Source of the DNA: Henricia sp. BOLD:AAB3569
Lineage: Eukaryota; Echinodermata; Asteroidea; Spinulosida; Echinasteridae
NCBI GenBank assembly: GCA_037783545.1
Contig: JBBELK010000666.1
Location: 355,001 to 419,000 of the forward strand
Direction of reading: 5' to 3'
DNA: 64,000 nucleotides
Under the pieces are notes generated by a model. The model was not told the DNA's origin, did not search any database, and saw nothing but the letters and a program-made list of their open reading frames with translations. Numbering within the stretch: the first letter of the stretch is position 1; every line of letters begins with the position of its first letter. A program made the translations under genes and the position numbers. This document shows, in pieces, positions 33,801-41,934 of the stretch.

Positions 33801-36148
33801 CCACCGTAAGACCTACTTCTTTATCTATATACAAAACTTTTTCATCATATGCACTTGGTTTTTAAAAGAAATGAGCGATTTGTTTTAACTTACCGTGTAA
33901 GCTGCCATTTTCCAGTCGGAGATGACGTCACACGGCGCAACTTGGTTTGTGCCACAGGCTCGACTGCGCGCACGCCAGTTGTGAAAAATGTGTGCGCGTA
34001 GAAGAGTGTGGCCGCTTTCCCTCTCCCACATCCTTGTGGAGACATGGCTTTGTTCTCGTGCACAAACTCCGAACAATGGCTTGAATTTGCTAAAACGTTT
34101 CGTCAAAAAGCTCCCATTTGAAGCATAATTTTTTGTTCGGGAGCCGAAATTTCGTCCCTAATTGTCCAAATTCATAATCTAGAGGATTGAACTATCAGCA
34201 AAATTTTTAAAAACCCCTAATTTGAGTAAAATTCAAACTTCTAACAGATACTAGTGTCATCCTTGTGGAGACCTATATAATTGCCTTGTAGAGACCTTTA
34301 CACTCTTTTGTTGCCTATAGACTATGTAAGTCTCGCGGCAAAGGTCAAATCTGAGCTTCCGGGCACAACACGACTAAAACGCCTCTTCCTATAACACGGG
34401 CGAGATTTTGTTTTTGTATATAAATTTTTCTGTCCAATCTTAAGTATACAACCGACCCGAAAGTGATTCGGGTAACTAAAATGTTTTTTTTACAATATAT
34501 AATACAATATATAATTTCTTAAAATTTCGTGACCTTAAAAAATGTCTCTGCTACCATATTCTTCATCCAATTTGGAATGGATGACCCAAGTGTGGATTCA
34601 TGTGAAAATGAATGCTTCGAACTTGGGCACTCTAAAAAAAAGTCTGCAAGCTCTACTTTTGGTAGATGGCGTCTCGCCTATATCGCTAGCGAGGTCTGTA
34701 TGTACACTGAAGGCCTACGTACGTCGGCCGCTGCAGTGCGTTGTTGCATATCTTTTGCTGCATGTAGTTTACGATCTTCAAAGATTGACTTGTCAGCTCA
34801 GAAAAGATCGTGAATTTTTACATTTCGATTGCTTATTTGTGATTATATACCCCACTTCATCAATTGGAATGCAAGGTTTTATTTAGAGATACGCGTTTTG
34901 GGCCGTCTGAGTTTACAAAAACATGCGTAAACAAAATAATCCAAGAATTTCGCTCGCGACGTGCGTTGAAGAGATATAGGGCAGGCGCGGATCCAGAGGG
35001 GGAGTTTTGGGGGTCAAAACCCCCCCTGCTCCGACACCAAAAAATATAATGTAAAGCATATTTTGCGTGTCCGCCTGTCCGAAACGAGCTGACATAAAAA
35101 TCTGATGGGCAAAACCCCTCCCTGGTGGCAAAACCCCCTCCTGGAAAAATTCCTGGATCCGCCCCTGATAGGGTCTTGTGCCCGGAAATAACAGTGGTCT
35201 CGCGCGGTCTCGTACGTTCGCGAGGTCAACTTACATAGTCTATAGAACCCATGTCTCCACAAGGTACCAAATTTGAGACGCCGAGCGCGGGCCATATCGC
35301 GCGGCATGCGACATGGAGAACCCGCAGCATCGCACCGGTGTGGCATCACATGCGCATGAATGAAATCACAGTGCGCGTGGCTGACTTGGCCGTGAGAAAT
35401 TGTCCTGGAATTTAGCTGCAGTTTGACTTTAGATTCCCTGGCTGTTTCAAAACATTTGGCGCTTATAATTGCTAAACATCGTGTTCTCATCCCAAGTTTC
35501 ATCCTGTTCCCGTAATTGAGAATGCCCGGAATTATTTTTACATACGAAAGCCGCAAATTTCGGCATTTTGCTTGCTGGTGATTCAGGCAGTTGCGCAACA
35601 TGGCGTCATCAGTTTCACGAAGTGAATACTAACGCGCGATGTGATTGGTTGATCGAAATAGGACAATGCAAGATGGCGGCGCCTATGGGATACTTCTACG
35701 CGCACTATTTTTCGTTTTTACAGAGGATCGGCGCAATTACATATTCTGATTTGAATGGGAATAGGTTTGATTTAAGGTGTCCTTTAAACTCTCCTTGAAC
35801 AAGAATATGTGTATGAGGTACATAAAATACATTACACACCTTTTTTTATTCTGGGAATGGAGCACACTATTCCACCACCTCGATGACCTTGAGACGATCG
35901 AAATGTAGGCCCGTCCCATCGGGATCACCTGGGGACAACAGTTTCCGTCATACCCCTTATGAACAGTCAATATTTGTATTTTAACGCACTTTTTTCTCTC
36001 TCTTTGTTGGTCTTGTAAGGTTGGATCTACGACGCATACGGTTCATATGACCAGGCGTTCATCATCCTCGGGTTGGTTGGTACAAGCTGTTGCTATCCTG
36101 CCGCTGATCGTCTACAGATTCATCATGAAGGTGCATCCAACTAAATAG
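12642..36148 (+). CDS. SLC16 / monocarboxylate-transporter-like gene, four exons
   Basis: Predicted plasma-membrane solute carrier of the major facilitator superfamily, SLC16-like. Exons: 12642-12861, 25087-25230, 28377-29165, 36020 to about 36148. Every junction has GT/AG and is phase 1 within a glycine codon. The product is about 425 residues, near the family norm, with about 12 hydrophobic segments and a hydrophilic loop between the sixth and seventh (IRIEKEPNQYKPIPVQ...). Family marks are GSVYKSYSVLLPVLKEQF in segment 1, the HFSQHYTLACGVGHAG block before segment 5 (family RRxLAxGxAxAG), and GGFIPG/WIYDAYGSYDQAF before segment 12. The usual DGGWGW-like start of segment 1 is not evident, so it is a divergent member; substrate unknown. 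The ATG has A at -3 and G at +4. The last exon seems to shift frame after LGLVGTS. Confidence 0.85.
13085..13310. mobile_element. Palindromic MITE, copy 2
   Basis: Inverted copy of the element at 7630-7860: starts near ACCTTCACAAAGAATGGCAA, ends near GCAATTGTCATTTTTTGTGA. Arms are diverged inverted repeats of each other. Confidence 0.6.
13536..13864. mobile_element. hAT-type MITE, copy 2, with 8-base target duplication
   Basis: TAGGGATGGGA...TCCCATCCCTA ends, flanked by GTTTACTG (13528-13535) and GTTTAGGG (13865-13872). These flanks are the reverse complements of those of copy 1, so both copies descend from one insertion event duplicated with its surroundings. Confidence 0.75.
13930..14700. 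mobile_element. Foldback core element, copy 2
   Basis: Inverted copy of 6535-7140, with the same GATGTGTACTAGAATTGCA arms. It has gained a separate 189-base insertion at 14345-14533. Confidence 0.65.
14345..14533. mobile_element. MITE, 189 bases, GCCTTTAGTCAAGGC ends, TA target duplication
   Basis: Ends GCCTTTAGTCAAGGC and GCCTTGACTAAAGGC are inverted, with inner arms CCGTGGCGAG / CTCGCCACGG and CGCTTGAGGAAAGACTA / TAGTCTTTCCTCAAGCG. TA flanks both sides (14343-14344, 14534-14535). Absent from the other arm, so it inserted after the duplication. Confidence 0.7.
14715..15030. repeat. Array of CAACTCGACCGTCGTAC words in both orientations
   Basis: About ten direct copies of a 14-17-base motif (CAACTCGACCGTCGTAC) are followed after 14940 by inverted copies (GTACGACGGTCGAGTTG). 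It forms a foldback absent from the other arm of the inverted duplication. Confidence 0.7.
15300..16470. mobile_element. Compact cluster of small AT-rich ORFs, possible virus-derived fossil
   Basis: Composition shifts sharply to AT. Plus strand, about 15324-15480: a small protein with paired CxxC motifs (CVRCHQTQDINQF and CYDC), resembling zinc-ribbon proteins of large DNA viruses. Minus strand: a frame at 15629-15898 with an N-terminal hydrophobic segment and a charged end (KKHDEIRVLAMSKLNTIEDL), one starting near 16189, and a 57-codon frame at 16291-16464 (starts MNENFYNENFYNGKPSTILG). Tight spacing and divergent layout look viral (Polinton-like or adintovirus-like is a guess). Partly broken, about one or two breaks; family unproven. 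Confidence 0.35.
16640..19400 (-). mobile_element. LINE of the CR1/L2 (Jockey superfamily) type
   Basis: Read on the minus strand. An N-terminal GDVHPNPGP motif (19209-19235) is followed by an endonuclease (NARSLVNKL near 19120, LGDFNIDV near 18840, STIDLLFTN, NSDHCG), then reverse transcriptase (HKSAGPDEISP near 17900, GVPQGSVLG near 17360, QYADDTVLY near 17265). The C-terminal region follows (PVMEYAAPVWCP, LIEKVQRRF, RFPRLWDSLPSVVKEQ near 16770). Frames change several times (for example near 19000-18850, 18170-18100, 17800-17500 and just after YADD), so it is inactive. The 5' end is unclear; 19400-19900 holds more minus-strand cysteine-rich frames that may belong to it. Confidence 0.85.
19209..19235 (-). 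other. 2A-like GDVHPNPGP motif at the LINE N-terminus
   Basis: The minus-strand codons give L-S-G-D-V-H-P-N-P-G-P just ahead of the endonuclease. D-x-H/E-x-N-P-G-P is the 2A ribosome-skipping signature, known at the N-termini of some CR1/L2-type elements. An in-frame stop lies about 20 codons upstream, so in this copy it is a relic. Confidence 0.6.
19565..19632. repeat. Tandem repeat, about 22 bases, three copies
   Basis: GACATCATGAGGACAAAGGCTG-like units recur three times, the last diverged. On the minus strand they encode a CPHDASL repeat within a cysteine-rich frame (19524-19892) of unknown function. Confidence 0.6.
20040..23240. other. Intron 1 DNA with a dispersed repeat, no gene recognised
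   Basis: No supported gene. The block near 21420-21560 (AAAAAGAGTTTGCAGGCTAA, then GTAAGCAGTGG) recurs at 22755-22835. The block near 22500-22640 (GGTTGCCATGGCAACAGCC) recurs at 22862-22990, so a unit of a few hundred bases is repeated. A fragment of the 7630-type MITE end is near 20185-20235. A plus frame at 20939-21241 is discussed under rejected items. Confidence 0.5.
23255..23775. repeat. Block of degenerate GAATGC/GAATTC words, probable foldback element
   Basis: From GCCCCTGTCACACTTATTCG onward, GAATGC, GAATTC, CGAATG and CATTC-type words recur about every 10-15 bases on both strands up to TTCCGGCTTATTCCGCCCTGT. The left end resembles the GNC...CACA ends of the TTAAA-flanked elements. 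The right end is not cleanly matched. Confidence 0.5.
23776..24400 (+). repeat. Diverged direct repeat, copy 1 (partner at 39745-40180)
   Basis: Shares CCAGCCGTT, GATATCTC-AATTTTCTG, TTTCACTGGACAGCC-GGACGACCGA and, further on, AATAGTCTCT and AAAAATCAGAG-TGAATTT with 39745-40180. This copy is interrupted by the foldback element at 24021-24205. Confidence 0.7.
24021..24205. mobile_element. Foldback MITE with GCCCGCCGCACA ends and TTAAA-like target duplication
   Basis: Left arm GCCCGCCGCACATCTTTGCG, right arm CGCAAAGGTGTGCAGCGGGC, continuing through GATTTACCGG / CCGGTAAATC. Flanks are CTAAA (24016-24020) and TTAAA (24206-24210). The interior carries degenerate TCCGGTGTCCG words. Confidence 0.75.
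24905..25012. repeat. Fragment of CGGATC-ended MITE with a poly-C run
   Basis: GCAGGGGGGTTTTGACCCCC and TAGATCCGCGCCTGA match the element at 34982-35167. A run of about 28 C (about 24954-24981) lies between. It sits about 75 bases upstream of transporter exon 2. Confidence 0.6.
25087..25230 (+). CDS. Transporter exon 2
   Basis: Begins after TTACAAACAG and codes LVSKPLELKFGC, then two hydrophobic stretches (AVLMFCTGIISAGFILLSFA and IVLVSVALIVFV), membrane segments 3 and 4. Ends at G|GTACGT, phase 1. Length 144 bases keeps the frame. Confidence 0.85.
25593..25902. mobile_element. Nested MITE with AATAGACCTTTATCACGG ends
   Basis: AATAGACCTTTATCACGGTG at the left is matched by CACCGTGATAAAGGTCTATT at the right, about 28 bases with one or two mismatches. 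Non-coding. Confidence 0.7.
25907..26409. mobile_element. Nested MITE with AGGGGCGTTCGAGA ends
   Basis: AGGGGCGTTCGAGACGCTTA at the left is matched by inverted AGGGGCGTTCGAGATGCTGA at the right. ATA flanks both ends (possible 3-base duplication). Inner words GTTACACCGGG and ACCCGGTGT pair too. Confidence 0.7.
26558..27257. mobile_element. Nested foldback element built of CTACCGTGTT words
   Basis: Ends GCTACAGTCACAT and ATGTGACTTCAGC pair with two mismatches; flanks TTAAA (left) and TTACG (right). Almost the whole interior is degenerate copies of a 10-12-base motif (CTACCGTGTT / AACACGGTAG) in both orientations. This keeps many reading frames open by chance; none looks like a gene. Confidence 0.75.
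27701..28283. mobile_element. MITE with TCTACAATAGACCGATCCA ends
   Basis: TCTACAATAGACCGATCCAA at the left is matched by inverted TCTACAATAATAGACCGATC at the right. The inner arms (AAGC, GCAAC / GCTCCGCCC) diverge. It ends about 93 bases before the exon 3 start, so it lies in the region where a branch point would be. Confidence 0.7.
28377..29165 (+). CDS. Transporter exon 3
   Basis: Begins after TTTTTGAAG with GPGLGIAG and runs 263 codons through about segments 4-11. It includes TYGWRGAALLVGG, the central loop, and SMSVPARILGGFIPG. Ends at G|GTATGA, phase 1. It holds more than half of the protein. The acceptor lies about 90 bases from a MITE (27701-28283). Confidence 0.9.
29617..30640 (-). 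mobile_element. 3' end of a LINE (CR1/L2 type) with (TAA)n tail
   Basis: The minus strand reads NCDYCDVVWGNCGNTLKNKL near 30640, then KLQKLQSRAARLVQNATW, LESRRNRHEAILMYKIM, and a C-terminus with RGAIVWNSLSNNIQSAE, ending near 30195. This is typical of the C-terminal region of Jockey-superfamily LINEs. An AT-rich 3' region follows to an (ATT)n run at about 29617-29640, which is the (TAA)n tail on the element strand. It is 5'-truncated, as expected of target-primed insertion. Confidence 0.8.
30641..30905. repeat. Block of degenerate GACCGGTCGCC words
   Basis: From AGACTAGTCTGCGACTGGTC to TAGTAGCAGACCACG, words such as GACCGGTCG, GGTCACCGACC, CAACCGATCGGCAATC recur on both strands about every 12-15 bases. 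It is probably another foldback element; its ends are only weakly inverted. Confidence 0.5.
31306..31622. mobile_element. MITE with CCCGCTCTGCAAAAAAAGTA ends, TCA target duplication
   Basis: The left arm CCCGCTCTGCAAAAAAAGTA and its inverted copy at the right extend for about 55 bases through GTCGCGCTGGCTA and TTTTTGCGACCATAA. TCA flanks both sides (31303-31305, 31623-31625). It contains a 21-base tandem triplet. Confidence 0.75.
31436..31508. repeat. 21-base tandem repeat, three copies
   Basis: CCTGGAATGTCTGTGTTCCCC occurs twice exactly, then a third copy with changes near its end, in the loop of the MITE at 31306-31622. Confidence 0.75.
32200..33240 (-). mobile_element. RTE-type LINE reverse transcriptase and C-terminal fragment
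   Basis: The minus strand reads FKKAFDSVYTNLWVVMKKYG near 33220, then ETTEWFPVIARVKQGC, GIRWNFTTVLKDADYADDIA with a YADD box (about 32930), KCKVLKVNSRR, and later GGEGGPIGHIPRKDQNSDCA (about 32480-32410). These are the RT core and terminal zinc-region context of RTE-like LINEs. Frames change around 32760-32600. 5' end missing. Confidence 0.8.
33240..33545 (-). mobile_element. Second LINE reverse transcriptase fragment of another type
   Basis: The minus strand reads FLEAEQRLPSRVGGARPGRS near 33490 and NRVDISILAQKLTPLGITNH then MVRWIVALLGARE (about 33350-33250), the palm/fingers region of a non-LTR RT different from the RTE piece that follows. The two pieces are joined near 33240, probably by one LINE inserting into another. 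Confidence 0.6.
33546..34981. other. Intron 3 DNA, nothing recognised
   Basis: I see no gene, clear repeat or transposon end here. Two overlapping plus frames at 34529-34886 lack family motifs and are probably fortuitous. Confidence 0.4.
34982..35167. mobile_element. 186-base MITE with CAGGCGCGGATCC ends, ATAGGG target duplication
   Basis: Left end CAGGCGCGGATCCAG, right end GGATCCGCCCCTG, inverted with one mismatch. Both flanks are ATAGGG (34976-34981 and 35168-35173), an exact 6-base duplication. Rich in CCCCC/GGGGG. A fragment of the same family is at 24905-25012. Confidence 0.8.
35174..36019. other. End of intron 3, nothing recognised
   Basis: No supported gene or mobile element. A pyrimidine-rich run (TTTTTTCTCTCTCTTTG, about 35990-36005) leads to the exon 4 acceptor AG at 36018-36019. 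Confidence 0.5.
36020..36148 (+). CDS. Transporter exon 4, with apparent frame change
   Basis: After CTTGTAAG the phase-1 continuation reads WIYDAYGSYDQAFIILGLVG, a strong fit to the last membrane region. In the same frame the end reads SCCYPAADRLQIHHEGASN and stops at 36142. The +1 frame from about 36085 instead gives VAILPLIVYRFIMKVHPTK and stops at 36146, a more plausible end of segment 12 with a basic tail. Either one base is gained or lost here (sequence error or real mutation), or the shorter polar tail is real. Confidence 0.75.
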   Translation, partial: VGSTTHTVHMTRRSSSSGWLVQAVAILPLIVYRFIMKVHPTK

Positions 36149-36206
36149 GCAGAAATCGATGCTCCGACCTCACGAATGTTCTGTATATGCCCATATTTCT
36201 TTTTTC

Positions 36207-36212
36207 ATTAAA
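36207..36212 (+). promoter_or_regulatory. Candidate poly(A) signal of the transporter gene
   Basis: ATTAAA, about 60 bases after the stop codon, in an otherwise featureless 3' flank. It is the first such signal downstream. Confidence 0.35.
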
Positions 36213-36435
36213 GGAGGTTAAGAGCCTAATTGACGAGTGTGGTACAGTGTAGAAATTGCCCGTCATCATGGTATTGAATTTTGACAATCTATAGCTCGGA
36301 AAAGTGGCCGTATTTTCCCAGTAGCGTATGGGCCTTTTTCTAAAATATTTGTAAATTTTCGCTCTTTCGAGAGTGGTTTTATTTCAAGCGGAAATTAGTG
36401 AATGAAAGTGACAGGCTCTCCCTATAAAATTGCAC

Positions 36436-36492
36436 ATTGGGGTGGGTGGGGGGGGAAGGGGGGGGGGGGAGGGGGGGGGGGGGGGGGGGGGG
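36436..36492. repeat. Poly-G tract
   Basis: An almost pure G run of more than 50 bases with a few A or T, just upstream of the LTR element remains. It is a likely assembly weak point and a possible G-quadruplex former. Confidence 0.85.
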
Positions 36493-36506
36493 AAACAATT
36501 GATAGG

Positions 36507-39500
36507 TGCATTAGTTTAACTTACACCCAGTTTGGTGCCTTTGTTATATACCGGTATACTGAGGGATACCAGGGCTTATCAGACCCTGTTACGGTCAGGT
36601 GTCTTGCCCTTGGATTTAGATTCCTCGGGAACCAGCGTGCTCATAGCTGTTGTGGGTGGTGACTATTTTAGTGTGCCTCCATATCGTATTCATTTGCAAT
36701 CAAACATTGTGTCGGGATCAATGACGGTAGGCGTGACGTCTGCTCTACCTCACGGCCTTGATGGCATTACTTTGTTGCTGGGCAATGATGTTGCTGGGTC
36801 TAAAGTTGTTGCTAATCCGCATATGACGGAAATGCCAACTTTTATTGAAAGCACAGAAAACCTGGAAAAAGAAAATCCAGGGATATTTCAGTCTTGTGCA
36901 ACCACTCGGGCAATGTGTAGGAAAAATAAGATCTCTGGACAAAACATTCATGAGTACTTTATACCCGATGGTGGAGGATTATCGGATAGAAAACGCATAA
37001 TTTTGAAATATTGGATGACATTCTTCTTACGAAGGAAAAGTTAATTGAGGAACAGAAAAGAGATCCTGAGCTTATTAGCTTGAGTAACAGGGCACCGAAC
37101 GAAGACGAAGCATATACAGAATAATTGTGTGTTTTTTGTTTAAGGACGGTGTCTTGATGCGTAAATGGCGTCCTCCACATATTCCTGCTGAAAATGAGTG
37201 GGAAATTGTCGAACAAATTGTTGTACCTCAAACTTATCGTTCGCATATAAGTTTTGCCCATGAGTTGCCTACATGGCGGGTCATTTGGGTGTTGGCAAAA
37301 CGTGTGACCGCATTCAAAAATACTTTTATTGGCCAAAGTTAAAACAATCTGTATCACAGTTTTGTAAAACTTGTCATACTTGCCAAGTCGTGGGCAAACC
37401 CAACCAAAATCCACCCAAGGCTCCTTTGAAGCCGATTCCTGCTTTTCAAGAGCCATTTAGCAGGGTTATAGTGGACTGTGTTGGCCCTTTGCCAAAAACC
37501 AAAAAAGGTCACGAGTATATACTTACGATAATGTGTCCATCGATATCCGGAAGCGATACCATTACTATATAAAAGCAAAACCTGTTGTTGAAGCATTGGT
37601 CCATTTCTTTAGCCGATTTGGCTTACCTAAAGAGGTTCAAACTGATCAGGGATCAAATTTCACATCGAAACTTTTCCAGGATCATTTGAGGGCGTTTGGT
37701 ATCAAATCTGTGATGTCTAGTGCTTACCATACTCAAAGCCAGGGTGCGTTGGAACGTTTTCACCAGACCCTTAAATCCATGATCCGAACGTATATTGTTT
37801 GGATAATGGCAAGGATTGGGATGAGGGCTTGCCATTATTCTTGTTTGCCATACGAGGAGTAGTTAATGACTCCTTGGGATTAAGTCCCTTTGAGTTGGTG
37901 TTCGGTCGTGACGTAAGGGGCCCATTAACACTCGTTAAAAAGAAATGGTTAGGAAATCAACAAGAAAACAATGTACTGAATTATATCGTACAATTAAAAA
38001 CACGACTTATGACCACGAGAGAGTGGGCACACGCCACTTTGAAATTAACACAGGGTGAGATGAAAACGTGGTACGACCAAAAGGCAAAAGAACGTAGCTT
38101 GTGACTCCACAAGGACTTTATCAATATAAAGTTCTACCCTTTGGCATGAAGAACGCTCCAGCTACATTCCAGCGTTTAATGAACAATGTCATTTTTGGAC
38201 TGCCTAATGTATAAATTTATATTGATGATCTAATTGTGCATAATGGCACGTGTGAGAATCATATGCAAACCATTCGTGCATAGTTTGATCGCTTGGTAGA
38301 AGCTAATTTGACAGTAAATCTACTTAAATGCCGACTTGGTAAAGCTGAAGTGATTTTCCTTGGTCACGTGACAGGACAGGGCCGAGTTCGGCCAGTGAAT
38401 GCTAAGGTTAAGGCAATTGTGCAGTTCCCTCAACCTCAAACCCAAAAGGAACTGATGCGCTTCCTTGGCATGGCCGGGTACTACAGAAAGTTTTGTTGCA
38501 ATTTTTCTCATGTCGCTTTGCCTCTTACTAATTTATTACAGAAGCATAGGCAATTTGTATGGACCGAGGCTTGCTCAAAAAGTTTTAGGAAAGTAAAAGC
38601 CATGCTTACAAGCGCACCTGTTCTTATGGCTCCAGATTTTGTAAAGCCGTTCAAACTTGCTATCATACCGATGCCAGTGATATGGGTGTTGGTTCGGTGT
38701 TGTTACAGGGGGATGATCACAATGTAGATCACCCGGTTTCTTACTTCTCAAAGAAGTTGAACCAACACCAACGTAATTATTCCACCATTGAAAAGGAAGC
38801 ACTGGCATCGGTACTTGCTTTGCAACATTTTGAGATTTATCTTGGTTCGGGACAAAAGCCACAATTGAGGTCTATACTGACCATAATCCTCTTGTATTCA
38901 TTCATAGAATGAAACATAAGAACCAAAGACTGTTGAGGTGGAGTCTTGCCCTCCAAGAATTTGATTTTGACATAAAGTATATCAAGGGCAAAGACAACAT
39001 TGTACCTGATGCGTTGTCCAGAAGTTTTTACTAATTGTATACAGTCAAGAATTAGATTGAAGTGTAACCTTTTCTATTGCTTACAAGCTTTCTCTCGAGG
39101 TGAACACCTTTTGAGGGTGGAGGGATGTTAAGGAAACATATAATATGATTTACAGTGCCAGGCAATCCTTACATTCTTTTATTATAAAGTTATGTTGGAA
39201 TGTTAGTTTAACTTACACCCAGTTTGGTGCCTTTGTTATAATAGTCATGGGTTGAAGCAAACCCTTTTTGGACGACTGCTCATAGGAATTTATGAATTGA
39301 ATATTTCCTTTGGGTGATTACCCAGATGGAACTGGGTTTTCTTTAAATGACGGTGGTGGGTTTTTGTCAGGCGCTCTTTTACCCTGGGTTATCCCGGGAC
39401 CGTATACGTGTTATTTATGTAATCACGTCTTGTGTGTGTGAAATTCTTTTCCGTGTCTTTAGACTGAGGAACCCGTTTGCGTGAACGTGTTTGAGTTGGA

Positions 39501-39659
39501 CGTCGTTGTTTTGTCGTTGGTCCCGAGATTCCCGGGCTAATCGAGCCGCCCGGCACTTTTTAGAGGTATCTTGTTAATCTTTGTATTTATTAAATGTATT
39601 ATTGATTTCGGTGTAAAATAAAGTAGCTGTATATCGTTGAACATAAAATTGAATTATCA
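36507..39659 (+). mobile_element. Fossil Ty3/Gypsy-type LTR element with Gmr1-like domain order
   Basis: Parts in order: a 35-base match to the 3' LTR at 36508-36545; protease region (VLPLDLDSSGTSVLIAVVGG, LLLGNDVAGSKV); integrase zinc region and core (HLGVGKTCDRIQKYFYWPKL, CKTCHTCQ, then TDQGSNFTSKLF, HTQSQGALERFHQ), about 37130-38100; reverse transcriptase ([29 protein letters not shown]) and RNase H (YFSKKLNQHQRNYSTIEKEA, then DALSRSF), about 38100-39030. A purine tract (GGGTGGAGGGA) precedes the 3' LTR, about 39127-39659, starting TGTTAAGG. Integrase before RT is the order of Gmr1 elements of deuterostomes. Broken, several breaks; old copy. Confidence 0.8.
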
Positions 39660-39744
39660 CTTGTTTCCTTTTTACGCTATTTTTCTTGCTTGTTTCTTAC
39701 TAAAGAAGTGCAAAATTAACAATAACGGTCAAAAGACGGGTTGT

Positions 39745-40180
39745 ACGCTTTACCAGCCGTTGCAACTACGCGCGAGCTTCACGACCTTGTCACAAACGAT
39801 TCGCTCTTTTCCTACTCGGGATATCTCCAATTTTCTGATCACGATTTCACTGGACAGCCCGGACGACCGATTATGAATTTCCGTTTTCTCTGGAGAAGTT
39901 AGCATCATGTTTCTTCTTCACAAACGTACATATACACCAACCAACCCGCCGTGTGTGCACTCGGGATATATTTGCCGTGCTGCGCGCGGTGCGATCCACC
40001 CTAGTTTGCTATACTAGCACGCGCTCGCTGAGTCCCATTCTCCGGACTCTCTAAACAAACATTTCTGTTCAAATTTTCATACTTTACTTTGTTTCATACC
40101 TGTATAAATAGTCTCTCTTTTGTTAATTATTTATAAATATTGTGGAAAAATCAGAGTTGAATTTGGTGCAGTTCTGCAGT
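39745..40180 (+). repeat. Diverged direct repeat, copy 2 (partner at 23776-24400)
   Basis: Shares ordered blocks with 23776-24400 (CACTGGACAGCC-GGACGACCGA, ATAAATAGTCTCTC, GGAAAAATCAGAG-TGAATTT) but lacks the 185-base foldback element, so it preserves the empty site. Confidence 0.65.
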
Positions 40181-40226
40181 AAGAAACTTACATGCGACTG
40201 GACACAAAACTAACTCGCAAGACCAT

Positions 40227-40265
40227 GTGACTTTTCGGAACCAGAATCTGGTTCCGAAAAGTCAC
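40227..40265. repeat. Perfect 19-base-arm hairpin
   Basis: GTGACTTTTCGGAACCAGA, one base (A), then the exact reverse complement. It is short enough to be a decayed or minimal foldback insertion. It is embedded in otherwise unrecognised DNA. Confidence 0.85.
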
Positions 40266-40399
40266 GTGACCTTTGTTTTTTGAAAATTGCTCAAAAACGG
40301 CAAAATTCTGTGGTTTCTTTTCATGGTATGTTCAGTTTATTTCGAGAAGGGCATTCAGAATCTGGTATGGGTCAATTTCGAGCCCAAAATAGCCCAACG

Positions 40400-41934
40400 A
40401 AGCCGGTGTGTACCTTTAAGCGAGCACCTGATGTAGATACTGCCGTCTGCTCGCAAGTGGACGTGATTAACATGCACCTACTAATGCGAAACATGTACGG
40501 TACCAGACTAGTTTCTGAGACGTCGTCTTCTGCTCGCAAGTGGTCGTATACTACACATTCACTATAACGAAACATACAGACTGAGGAACGTTACCAGACT
40601 AATGATTAATTCTTAATGTTTGTCTTTAAAAACTGCTTCAAAAACGCCTTTCCACTCAAAAGAAACAATTAGATTTTTAATATGTTGTTTATTAAATGTT
40701 GTGGCCTAGATTCATGTTAGGATGATTTCTACTGCAATTAGTTTTAGGTCAAATCGTAAATTGCTGGACTTATATTGCACATACAACGACTGAATTCGAG
40801 GACCGGTAGCCGTAGTGTTTAGAATATAGCACTAAGCATATTACGTCATGCGTTTATTTTTAGAAGCGCATAACCGTTAATTTCCAAAAGCGCGTGCTGC
40901 GCGCTAGTGCACGAGTGTGTAACCATTTGAAAGGGGTTATTCTGTATTTGGCCAATAAAAAGTTAGTCTATTAACCTTAAAATTACACACGCCCATTGAA
41001 CAAAAATCAAATTCAAAATTTGTCTGCATCGTCATAAATAAACATTCGGCGGTACGCGGCGTCTATTCAAATTCTCAAAACAATTATGAATCCTACACGA
41101 CGATTAACGATAACGTCCGGACGTGCATTCGGGAAGCTTCGGAAACAGGAGGATTTCCTACAAAAGACCATAAAGGCTTATAATATGTTCCATGTTATTG
41201 GATAGGAGTTTGGTGTCCCGGGTAACCTACGCCAATAAAAATTGGCTGTAGAATGGGTTTGCATAGTGCCATATCCACACACAAACAGTAAATTTGATGG
41301 CATTTGTTCAAATAAAAATAATTATTTTCTACCGGGAAACCACTTTCAATCATTAAAAAGACTTGGAAATCTTAAAAAGCATGTCACACTTTTGGACCCC
41401 TAATTTTGGGATTACCCATATACGAAATTTCTACGAGGCAGTTTATCAACATTACCCTTTATAGTAGGAGACCAGCCTGTAGGTCCCGTAACCAAATTCA
41501 GGGAACAAAGGTTTGAAAGTGTTTGTGTGTTCCCTGATGAATACCGAACAATTTTGACTTGGGCTGCCCCCTTGAAAATGTCAGGCATTTCCGGGAGGGG
41601 TCAACAAAGGTCAAACAGGGGTCAAAATTCAAATATATTCCAATCGTGTCCATATGCATATCAAATTACTCGTCTAGTCATGAGGATTCAAAAAATGTAT
41701 AGTTTGTTATACCTCCGACCTTAAATGAGGGCGCTATGGTAAAAAACGTCGAAAGGTCAACGCACTTTTGACTGGCGGTCAAATTCACCAACACAGTTAA
41801 CATTATCCGATTCTAATGGTTTTAGTGTCTAATATGTTTTCTGACATGGCAAATTCAACTAAGCAACTTTTAAAAGTAAAAGTGGTTGCCATAACCTTGA
41901 AATTTCAAAATGGCTGCTAAAAGGTTAACATAAA
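40400..41934. other. No gene recognised; short local duplication
   Basis: The phrase TCTGCTCGCAAGTGG followed by CGT is present twice (near 40447 and 40529) with similar following text up to ATGCGAAACAT/ATAACGAAACAT, an 80-base direct duplication. The rest up to the Helitron-like array shows no supported feature. Confidence 0.5.

Noticed and set aside
36402-36662. 86-codon frame across the poly-G tract
   Set aside because: The glycine run is just poly-G, and the rest overlaps the LTR element fossil in another frame.
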